From NCBI GenBank assembly GCA_003153875.1, contig PMBY01000518.1, positions 9,903 to 16,640 on the forward strand: a DNA stretch of 6,738 bases, written 5' to 3'. The DNA is from Myxococcales bacterium (GTDB lineage: Bacteria > Myxococcota > Polyangia > Fen-1088). Below the pieces are notes generated by a model. The model did not search any database. It was given only the letters and a program-made list of their open reading frames with translations, and was not told the origin of the DNA. A program made the translations under genes and the position numbers. This document shows positions 1 through 5,520 of the stretch, piece by piece; within the stretch, counting starts at the first letter, position 1, and each line of letters opens with the position of its first letter.

Positions 1-179
1 CCGCCGCTGCTGGTTGTCACGCCGCCCAGGGTGGTGACTCCACCTACGACGATGCCGCCGCCTACGGCGGTGACTCCACCCACTATGGTAGTTCCGCCCA
101 AGGTGATGACGCCGCCGCTGCTGGTGCTCACGCCCCCGCTGCCGGTAGTCGCGCCGCCAATCGGGTTGGTCATCCCTCC
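1..179 (-). repeat. Imperfect 18-21 bp coding tandem repeat (Gly-Gly every 6-7 residues)
   Basis: Within the Cys-rich lipoprotein gene, Gly-Gly pairs fall at residues 112, 119, 126, 133, 139, 145, 151, 157 and 163. The period is 7, 7, 7 and then a strict 6. At DNA level the 12-mer ggtgactccacc occurs at 33-44 and 69-80 (36 bp apart, two 18-bp units), and ccgccgctgctggt occurs at 1-14 and 112-125. The repeat continues past the left edge, so its copy number is unknown. This is direct observation. Any fold, such as a beta-solenoid or a polyglycine-II type helix, is speculation. Confidence 0.85.
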
Positions 180-512
180 GGTGGAAATAGTCGTCTCGCC
201 ACCCAGGTCGCCACTGGTGCCTCCTGCACCGCCAATTCCGCCGGTGCTCATGCCGCCCCCACCGCCCGTCGAGCCACCGCTGCCAAATGGCGGACAGAGA
301 TTCTTGCTCGCCACGCAGACGCCAGGGCTGCACCGGTACTGGCCTGACGTGCACTCGGTTGTCTTGAAACAGACGTCCAAGTTCGGGGCCTTCCTGCCGC
401 AGACAAAGCCGCCGGGACAGGTGAGGTCGACCGAGCACTGGGTTTTGCCATCCTGGTAGTTGGGGCCACACGCGGCCGCCACCGCCAGCAAAGTCATCGC
501 TAATCGCTTCAT
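1..512 (-). CDS. Probable Cys-rich lipoprotein with Gly-Gly repeat tail (C-terminus off the left edge)
   Basis: This gene is read from an ATG at 512 and stays open to the window edge (170 whole codons). The start is supported by GGGAG five bases upstream. The N-terminus MKRLAMTLLAVAAAC is a short signal peptide ending in a lipobox-like AAAC, so Cys15 is a likely lipidation site. Residues 26-73 hold eight more cysteines (26, 32, 38, 48, 54, 61, 66, 73), suggesting a small disulfide-stabilised module. From about residue 77 the protein is almost only Gly, Thr, Ser and Val. Gly-Gly pairs recur every 7 and then every 6 residues from 112 to 164. Such Gly/Ser/Thr-rich surface proteins are common in Polyangia. 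It lies 17 nt after the TPR gene, so the two are probably co-transcribed. The function is unknown. It could be a surface adhesin, matrix protein or spacer. The visible part contains no enzymatic motif. Confidence 0.8.
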   Translation of the reverse strand, partial: MKRLAMTLLAVAAACGPNYQDGKTQCSVDLTCPGGFVCGRKAPNLDVCFKTTECTSGQYRCSPGVCVASKNLCPPFGSGGSTGGGGGMSTGGIGGAGGTSGDLGGETTISTGGMTNPIGGATTGSGGVSTSSGGVITLGGTTIVGGVTAVGGGIVVGGVTTLGGVTTSSG

Positions 513-517
513 GACAT

Positions 518-522
518 CTCCC
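518..522 (-). promoter_or_regulatory. Ribosome binding site of the Cys-rich lipoprotein gene
   Basis: GGGAG on the minus strand, followed by five bases and then the ATG at 512. It fixes the start of a gene that is cut by the window edge, and it lies in the 17-nt gap after the TPR gene stop. Confidence 0.6.
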
Positions 523-529
523 GCTTCGG

Positions 530-1459
530 TCAATAAGTTCCAGCCACGCTGGCGCCCGCGACTCCTTGGCCCAGCATTGGGATCAACGCCGTAGAACCGG
601 TCGGCTTGGCGTTGAGGGTGAAGAGCACAATTGCCGTTCCGATACCCGCGAGCCCCACGCCGTAGCCGACCCACTGCAAGGCTGCGTAAGTCTTGCCCGC
701 GCTTTCATCGCTCGGCTTGTATTTCGACTCAGTCGACGAAAAGTTGCTCAGGGCCAGCCCTGTGCAGACCCCGCCCGCGACCAGGCCGGCGACGCCAATG
801 CCTCCTGCAACCCAGGCCAGCGTGTTGCTCGACCGGGCCGGGGGCTGGGCCGTGGTCGTGACATCCACCGACGTAGCGGCGCTGCTCGGCCCCTGAGATA
901 CCACCGACGGAGGAGCAGCCGCCGCCGGCTGAAACGGCGCAGCCGTGACCGGCGGGAGTGGTGTTGCGGGCGGAGGTGGAGAAGGTGCGGGGGCAATCAA
1001 TGGCGGCGCTGGAGCATAGGGTGGCGGCGTGGCCCCCATGGCTGGCTCGGGCGCCACAGGAGCCGCGGTGGGGGCGTGGAGATGGCTGCGAAGTTTCTCC
1101 ATCTCAGCCATCCAGCCCTCGACCTCGCTGCGATCTTCCGGGGTGATGTCCCGCTCGCGCCGCAGATACTCGCGCAGGTTGGACAGCGCCGGCTCGGGCC
1201 GGCGCAGGTAGTAGTAGCAGGCCCCAAGATTGCGCGTGAACACCAGCATCTCCGGATGGTCGCTGCTCAGACTCGAGAAGAGCTTGGCCGCCTGCTCGTA
1301 CTGGCCCTCCTTGTAGAGCTGCTTGGCCTGCTTGGCCTTGGCGGTTTCCTTCGCCGTCAAGCCAGCCGCCAGGGCGCTCCCTTCGCAAAACGGCACTGAC
1401 AAACACAGCGCAGATCCAATCGCGATCCCCAATGACAATCTGGCTAAAGAACGAAGCAT
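530..1459 (-). CDS. Exported TPR protein with proline-rich linker and two C-terminal hydrophobic helices
   Basis: 309 residues. A signal peptide covers about residues 1-32, with probable cleavage near SALAA. Residues 37-105 look like two TPR units: KQLYKEGQYEQAAKLFSSL, then a second helix pair around residues 72-100 with LGACYYYLRRPEPAL. A long Pro/Ala-rich linker spans about 129-210. Two hydrophobic, glycine-rich segments follow at about 213-237 and 262-283, then a short tail ending GVAGASVAGTY. TPR units are protein-docking modules, and here they should lie outside the cytoplasm. I recall many myxobacterial TPR proteins with the same plan and a Gly-rich tail ending in an aromatic residue, but cannot confirm this here. 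The gene starts 37 nt after the second kinase and is probably co-transcribed with it, so a role as partner or substrate of the kinases is plausible but not shown. No catalytic motif is visible. Confidence 0.85.
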   Translation of the reverse strand: MLRSLARLSLGIAIGSALCLSVPFCEGSALAAGLTAKETAKAKQAKQLYKEGQYEQAAKLFSSLSSDHPEMLVFTRNLGACYYYLRRPEPALSNLREYLRRERDITPEDRSEVEGWMAEMEKLRSHLHAPTAAPVAPEPAMGATPPPYAPAPPLIAPAPSPPPPATPLPPVTAAPFQPAAAAPPSVVSQGPSSAATSVDVTTTAQPPARSSNTLAWVAGGIGVAGLVAGGVCTGLALSNFSSTESKYKPSDESAGKTYAALQWVGYGVGLAGIGTAIVLFTLNAKPTGSTALIPMLGQGVAGASVAGTY

Positions 1460-1463
1460 TGGT

Positions 1464-1476
1464 CTTCCGGTCTCCT
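1464..1476 (-). promoter_or_regulatory. Ribosome binding region of the TPR gene
   Basis: On the minus strand AGGAG (1476-1472) lies 12 nt before the ATG at 1459, and a second purine run GGAAG (1468-1464) lies 4 nt before it. Either could pair with 16S rRNA, and together they support the chosen start. The site lies inside the 37-nt gap after the second kinase. Confidence 0.5.
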
Positions 1477-1496
1477 ATTGGTGGCAGCGGACTCGT

Positions 1497-2948
1497 CTAG
1501 AAACCCGCAGGGTCGTCTTGTCTTCTCGAAGCCGGGGGAGGGCTGTAGCCACTGGGCACGGCCACTGGACGCTGGAAATGCGGGAACGTCTCTTTCGCTG
1601 CAGGCCCGTGCCGACGATTCGACGCACCCGCGCCCGCATGTGCCAGCCTCGCACTCGGCCGCGCCCCAGTCACCACCGGTGGCGCCGCCACGCTATTAGC
1701 TCGGCTGGGAAGAACAACCGACGCCACTAGGCCCGCGTCCCGCGGCGCCTCCTGTCGCGCAGGCACCACCGCAGCGACAGCCGCAACCTCGGGGGCCGCA
1801 ATTTTCAGTGTCGCTGGCGCTAGTTGGGGCGCAGCCTCGTGGCTTGGGCGCAACAGCAGAAACAACACCAGCCCAACCGCCGCCGCTCCCCCGCCTGCAT
1901 AGAGCGGCCAGCGCGGGGTTCGCGAGGCCTGCAACAGCACATCCTCGCCGTCCGCTAGCTTCACCTCGCCCTTGGCATGCGACAAGGTCGTCTCCGGTGG
2001 GGCAGCCCCTGTCCGATTCGAACCCAACGCTGGGCTTGCCTCCACCGCCGGCATGTCGTCCGATATCGACGGTCGATCCAGAACCGCCGGGCCGGCCTCG
2101 CCCCGCATCGCCCCCATGAACGAGGCAATGCTTTCAAAACGCTCATCGCGCGACCGCGACAGCGCCCGCTTGAGCGCCGCCTCCACGTGCACCGGCACGT
2201 TGGCTGCGAACTCGCGTACAGGCGCGGGTGTCGCGGTCAAGTGCATGATCAGCATCTCCGTCCCGGAGGCCGCCAGGTACGGCGTTTGTCCCGCCAGAAT
2301 TTCGTAAATGATGATCGCGAACGAATAGATGTCCGAACGCAGGTCCACGTCCGCGCTGTCTTTGCATTGCTCCGGCGACATGTACGCCGGGCTGCCCATG
2401 ATCAGTCCGGCTTGCGTTCGCATGGTCCCGCCTGTGCCGCCCGCGCGCTTTATCTTCGCGATTCCAAAATCCAGTATCTTCACCCGCTCGCCACCAGGCG
2501 CGGCAGCATCGGGCACCAGAAACAGATTCTCCGGCTTCAGATCGCGATGCACGATCCCGGCGGCGTGGGCCGCTGCCAGGGCGGAGCCGGCCTGGCGCGC
2601 GATCTCCATGGTCTGCGGCAGCGGGAGACGGCCCCTGTCCGCCAGGCGTTTCTGCAGCGACACCCCTTCGAGAAACTCCATCAGGATGTAGGGCGCGCCC
2701 TCGGCTGTCACACCAGCGTCGAAGACTTCAATTATGTTGCGATGACGGATGGCACTGGCCGCCCGCGCTTCGTTGAGAAACCGCCGCACCAGCTCCGCGT
2801 CCCGCGCCAGCGCCGTGTGCAGAACCTTGACGGCTGCGCGCCGCTCGATGAGCGGATTCTCGGCGAGATACACCTCGCCGAAACCGCCTTCACCGAGCAG
2901 CCGGACGATGCGGTAGTTGCCGAAGAGCTGGCCTGCTTCGAGCGCCAT
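1497..2948 (-). CDS. Transmembrane Ser/Thr protein kinase, second tandem copy
   Basis: 483 residues. The N-terminal Hanks-type kinase domain spans about residues 11-275 and has all the key elements: glycine loop GEGGFGEV (19-26), ATP-binding Lys41, helix-C Glu60, HRDLKPEN (134-141; catalytic Asp136, Asn141), DFG (160-162), an activation loop with Thr172, Thr175 and Thr178, SPE (191-193) and Asp206. Arg before the catalytic Asp marks an RD kinase, usually activated by loop phosphorylation. A variable linker (about 285-320) and a conserved block (323-344) lead to one membrane helix (347-366). The 117-residue Ala/Pro-rich tail is predicted to be periplasmic. It has no PASTA, PEGA or FHA motif that I recognise. 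The start is supported by an in-frame stop 24 nt upstream and by matching the paralogue's N-terminus. No normally spaced Shine-Dalgarno is seen. Substrates are unknown. Confidence 0.95.
   Translation of the reverse strand: MALEAGQLFGNYRIVRLLGEGGFGEVYLAENPLIERRAAVKVLHTALARDAELVRRFLNEARAASAIRHRNIIEVFDAGVTAEGAPYILMEFLEGVSLQKRLADRGRLPLPQTMEIARQAGSALAAAHAAGIVHRDLKPENLFLVPDAAAPGGERVKILDFGIAKIKRAGGTGGTMRTQAGLIMGSPAYMSPEQCKDSADVDLRSDIYSFAIIIYEILAGQTPYLAASGTEMLIMHLTATPAPVREFAANVPVHVEAALKRALSRSRDERFESIASFMGAMRGEAGPAVLDRPSISDDMPAVEASPALGSNRTGAAPPETTLSHAKGEVKLADGEDVLLQASRTPRWPLYAGGGAAAVGLVLFLLLRPSHEAAPQLAPATLKIAAPEVAAVAAVVPARQEAPRDAGLVASVVLPSRANSVAAPPVVTGARPSARLAHAGAGASNRRHGPAAKETFPHFQRPVAVPSGYSPPPASRRQDDPAGF
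2109..2948 (-). repeat. Diverged direct repeat: kinase-domain copy B
   Basis: Codons 1-280 of the second kinase align without gaps to codons 1-280 of the first (3624-4463), offset 1515 bp. I count 31 amino-acid differences, about 89% identity. In a stretch checked base by base (2341-2520 against 3856-4035), 16 of 180 bases differ. All but two are silent, and those two lie in a single codon (Ala148/Ile148). Confidence 0.9.
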
Positions 2949-2967
2949 GGATGGTTCTTGGCTAGGT

Positions 2968-2973
2968 TACTCC
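2968..2973 (-). promoter_or_regulatory. GGAGTA element upstream of the second kinase
   Basis: On the minus strand GGAGTA is separated from the ATG by 19 nt, which is long for a Shine-Dalgarno. The same hexamer sits at exactly the same distance before the first kinase (4483-4488), in a leader that otherwise matches poorly close to the ATG. It may be a remnant of the duplication or a retained translational or regulatory element. Confidence 0.35.
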
Positions 2974-2984
2974 TGGAGGCAGCT

Positions 2985-3006
2985 CCGACAAGTTGATTCT
3001 CGTCGG
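2985..3006 (-). other. RNA hairpin in the inter-kinase leader
   Basis: In the minus-strand transcript CCGACGAG and CUUGUCGG can pair as an 8-bp stem with one G-U pair around a 6-nt AAUCAA loop. No U-run follows, so it is not a classic intrinsic terminator. It could modulate transcript processing or translation of the second kinase, or be chance. Confidence 0.4.
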
Positions 3007-3101
3007 CCTCGCCCTCCGAAAACCGGCGCCAGGGCTTCTCTCCGGGCTGGATCGGGTGCCGCTGGGCCTTCAGGCGGCGGGACTCGAAGCGAACGGCCAG
3101 C

Positions 3102-4463
3102 CTAGTGAACGACCCAGGGGTTTTCCGTTCTTCTGTTGTTGACGGGGGTTGGTACAGGAGACGCGTGCACGCGTCGCTTCGGGCTGGGCCGCACCCCGTC
3201 TACGACCGCGGGCACGGCCGCGTCCGGAGGCCTTGCCGCAGACGGCGCCCCAGTCAGCTCAGTTGGGGCCGCCCCGCCAATGGCTGCCCGGACCACTGCG
3301 GCGTCCGGGACTTCAACCCTCACCGTGCCTGGCGTCGGTCTTGGCGCAGATTCGTGGCTGGGTCGCACCAACAAGAACAGCGCGAGCCCGGCCACTGCCG
3401 CTCCCCCAATTGCGAAAATCGGCCAGCGCCGCGTTCGCGAGGCCTGCAACAGCACATCCTCGCCCTCTGCCGCCTTCACCTCGCCGGTGGCATGCGAAAA
3501 CGTCGTGATCGACGGGGCAGCGATTGTTCGCTCGGCACCCGGCACAGGGCCTCCGCCAACCGCCAGCAGCTCTCCCGACGGCGACAGCCGACCCAACAGG
3601 CCCGCACCAGCCTCGCCCCGCAGCGCGCCCAGGAATGCTTCCATGCTGGCAAAGCGGTCATTGCGCGACCGCGAGAGCGCGCGATTGATCGCCGCCTCCG
3701 CATGCGCGGGCACATCGGCTGCCAACTCGCGTATGGGCGCTGGCGTCGCCGTCAGATGCATCACCAGCATCTCCGTCCCCGATGCCGCCACGTATGGCGT
3801 CCGTCCTGCCAGCATCTCGTACATGATGGTCGCGAAGGAGTAGATGTCCGAACGTAAGTCCACGTCCGCGCTGTCCTTGCACTGCTCCGGCGACATGTAC
3901 GCCGGGCTGCCCATGATCAGGCCAGCTTGCGTCCGCATGGTTCCACCCGTGCCGCCCGCGCGCTTGATCTTCGCAATCCCAAAATCCAGTATCTTCACCC
4001 GCTCGCCACCGGGCGCCGCAATATCGGGCACCAGAAACAGATTCTCTGGCTTCAGATCCCGGTGCACGATCCCTGCGGCGTGGGCCGCTGCCAAGGCCGA
4101 TCCTGCCTGGCGCGCGATTTCCATGGCCTGCGGCAGGGTGAAACGGCCATGGTCCGCCAGACGTTTCTGCAGCGACACGCCTTCCAGAAACTCCATCAGG
4201 ATGTAGGGCGCGCCCTCGGGCGTCACCCCAGCGTCGAAAACTTCGATAATGTTGCGATGACGGATGGCACTGGCCGCCCGCGCTTCGTTGAGAAAACGCC
4301 GGACCAGCTCCGCATCCTGCGCCAGCATCTTGTGCAGAACCTTGACGGCAGCGCGACGTTCAATGAGCGGGTTCTCCGCAAGGTAGACTTCCCCGAAACC
4401 GCCTTCGCCGAGCAGCCGCACGATGCGGTAGTTGCCAAAGAGCTCACCTGCCTGCAGCGCCAT
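3102..4463 (-). CDS. Transmembrane Ser/Thr protein kinase, first tandem copy
   Basis: 453 residues. This is a complete Hanks-type kinase with the same residue numbering as its downstream paralogue through the membrane helix: GEGGFGEV 19-26, Lys41, Glu60, HRDLKPEN 134-141, DFG 160-162, activation loop 163-190, SPE 191-193. Residues 113-210 differ from the paralogue at only two positions (113 and 148). Differences gather in the C-lobe (211-280), away from the active site. The block at 323-344 and the membrane helix (347-366) are also shared. The 87-residue tail, rich in Ala, Pro and Val and ending RRTENPWVVH, shares almost nothing with the paralogue. The kinase should phosphorylate Ser/Thr of cytoplasmic proteins, with the tail as a possible external sensing or anchoring part. 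It starts 78 nt after the HEAT gene. The start is chosen by homology, and a hairpin lies just upstream. Substrates are unknown. Confidence 0.95.
   Translation of the reverse strand: MALQAGELFGNYRIVRLLGEGGFGEVYLAENPLIERRAAVKVLHKMLAQDAELVRRFLNEARAASAIRHRNIIEVFDAGVTPEGAPYILMEFLEGVSLQKRLADHGRFTLPQAMEIARQAGSALAAAHAAGIVHRDLKPENLFLVPDIAAPGGERVKILDFGIAKIKRAGGTGGTMRTQAGLIMGSPAYMSPEQCKDSADVDLRSDIYSFATIMYEMLAGRTPYVAASGTEMLVMHLTATPAPIRELAADVPAHAEAAINRALSRSRNDRFASMEAFLGALRGEAGAGLLGRLSPSGELLAVGGGPVPGAERTIAAPSITTFSHATGEVKAAEGEDVLLQASRTRRWPIFAIGGAAVAGLALFLLVRPSHESAPRPTPGTVRVEVPDAAVVRAAIGGAAPTELTGAPSAARPPDAAVPAVVDGVRPSPKRRVHASPVPTPVNNRRTENPWVVH
3624..4463 (-). repeat. Diverged direct repeat: kinase-domain copy A
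   Basis: Partner of the repeat at 2109-2948, in the same orientation. Clear homology fades in the linker (roughly 13 of 30 residues match at 291-320), returns over the juxtamembrane block and membrane helix, and disappears in the tails. The duplication therefore covered at least the kinase, linker and membrane segments. Confidence 0.9.
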
Positions 4464-4469
4464 GCTTTG

Positions 4470-4491
4470 CCGGGATTCAGCGTACTCCCGG
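4470..4491 (-). promoter_or_regulatory. Perfect 6-bp hairpin covering the GGAGTA element before the first kinase
   Basis: On the minus strand CCGGGA and UCCCGG are perfect inverted repeats around a 10-nt spacer, ending 6 nt before the ATG at 4463. The left arm contains the GGGAG purine run that is the only Shine-Dalgarno-like sequence in the leader, so folding would hide it. A role as a translational switch is inferred. The second kinase lacks this inverted repeat. Confidence 0.4.
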
Positions 4492-4541
4492 CCGCCGCGT
4501 GAACAAGTGAATTTTGAGCCCCGTCGCCATCTGCGCCGGCA

Positions 4542-5459
4542 TCAGGGATGATCGCCCGCAGGCTTGGCGAGGTCGCGCAGCAGCGGGCTTCCCTTGCTGC
4601 GCAGCTCTTCGAGGGCCCTGGCGTCGGTCGGATCGCTAGAATCGGCCAGGCAGGAAAGCATCTCGGCTGCGTCTTCTGCCGGCGTGCTCGGCGCCAGCAC
4701 CAGCTCCCGCCAAGGCCGGGCCGGTGTGGACGTCGGCGCTGGCTTGGCACGCGAGGCGAGTTGCTGCCGGCACAGGACCACGCCCGTGGCCGCCACCACG
4801 CCTGGGTTCGCATCCTTGCTCGCCTCGCGCAGGGCCGACGACGTGCGCGCACCGCTGCGCGGCAGGACCAGGACGGCAGCGCGGCGGATGTCAGAGGAAG
4901 GATCATGCATGAGAACCATGATGTCGTTCCTGCCAGCGCAGATCGCGTTGGCGTCGGCCAGGCTTTGCAGAGCGGCCAGCCGCACCGCAATTGCGCGATC
5001 CTGCCTGCCAGCCGCAGCGGCCAGAACCCGACACGCGCGCTCAGCGACCTCATCGGGCACTTCCCACGCGTCGAGAAGACCTGCATCGGCATCACCCAGC
5101 AGCGCGCCTGTGGTGCGCAGGGCTCGCTCGCCAAGCTGCGCGTCGCTCGAATTGCACTGAGCCAGCACGCCGTCGAGCAGCAGCAGGCGTTCCGGCAGGT
5201 AGACCACGCTGTCGAGCGCGGCCAGGGCCAGGCTGCGATCCGGGTCAGCCAAGGCCTTCGCCAGTCGAGCCACACCGATGCGCGCTGCCCAACGGCCCAG
5301 CTCGGCCCGATCGCCGCGTTCGGCCGCTTTGCGCAGACCCAGTAAGGGCACCTCAAGCAAGCCGGTGCGGCGGTTGTACGATGGACGCTCGGCCGCAGCG
5401 CTGGGCGCGATGAACAGCAACGACAAGCCCAGTGCCCAAGCTGCGGCGTTGTGTTGCAT
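4542..5459 (-). CDS. Exported HEAT-like helical-repeat protein
   Basis: 305 residues from the ATG at 5459. This start puts a clear signal peptide first: MQHN, a hydrophobic core (about residues 5-18) and probable cleavage after PSAAA (residues 19-23). A GTG at 5471 would add only four residues. The same frame stays open further upstream but would overlap the phosphodiesterase and bury the signal peptide. The mature part is helical with repeated Ala/Leu patterns of HEAT or armadillo type, for example DPDRSLALAALDSVVYLPE (about 72-90), RAIAVRLAALQSLADAN (155-171) and DPSSDIRRAAVLVLPRSGA (186-204). These are scaffolding or protein-binding folds without catalysis. Five cysteines (102, 143, 174, 230, 270) could form disulfides after export. 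It follows the phosphodiesterase by 61 nt and precedes the first kinase by 78 nt. No strong Shine-Dalgarno is seen. Its partner is unknown. Confidence 0.8.
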   Translation of the reverse strand: MQHNAAAWALGLSLLFIAPSAAAERPSYNRRTGLLEVPLLGLRKAAERGDRAELGRWAARIGVARLAKALADPDRSLALAALDSVVYLPERLLLLDGVLAQCNSSDAQLGERALRTTGALLGDADAGLLDAWEVPDEVAERACRVLAAAAGRQDRAIAVRLAALQSLADANAICAGRNDIMVLMHDPSSDIRRAAVLVLPRSGARTSSALREASKDANPGVVAATGVVLCRQQLASRAKPAPTSTPARPWRELVLAPSTPAEDAAEMLSCLADSSDPTDARALEELRSKGSPLLRDLAKPAGDHP

Positions 5460-5520
5460 CTGGGGATTCACGCTAGCTGAGGCGGGGCTGCAGTGCAATT
5501 TCCGACGGTTGCAGGCGGAT

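Larger units (their letters stand above)
2949..3101 (-). other. Intergenic region between the two kinase genes
   Basis: A 153-nt gap, the longest in the window, between the stop of the first kinase and the start of the second. It holds a hairpin (2985-3006) and a GGAGTA element (2968-2973) at the same distance from the start codon as in the first kinase. No convincing promoter, U-tract terminator or small ORF is visible. It could carry a promoter of a kind I cannot recognise by eye. Confidence 0.5.

Noticed and set aside
31..459. Proline-rich plus-strand frame (repeated PPT/VTPP)
   Set aside because: It is the complement of the Gly-Gly repeat. The minus strand has a Shine-Dalgarno, signal peptide, lipobox and ordered cysteines, and fits the direction of all neighbours.
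2329..2691. 120-codon plus-strand frame with a near-identical partner at 3844-4206
   Set aside because: Conservation between the two is inherited from the kinase-coding strand. Base differences fall at third positions of kinase codons, so selection acts on the minus strand.
2968..2995. Weak promoter-like pair TTGTCG and TAACCT with 16-nt spacing upstream of the second kinase
   Set aside because: Only 4 of 6 and 3 of 6 consensus matches, and the first overlaps the hairpin stem. This level of match is expected by chance.
1977..2996. 339-codon plus-strand frame opposite the second kinase
   Set aside because: It is antisense to an intact kinase domain. The similar plus-strand frame opposite the first kinase (3927-4502) is explained by the duplication, not by coding.
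4223..5356. 377-codon minus-strand frame across the HEAT and kinase starts
   Set aside because: It is out of frame with both genes, rich in Arg, Trp and Cys, and has no domain. It is a shadow of GC-rich coding sequence, and I see no sign of a frameshift.
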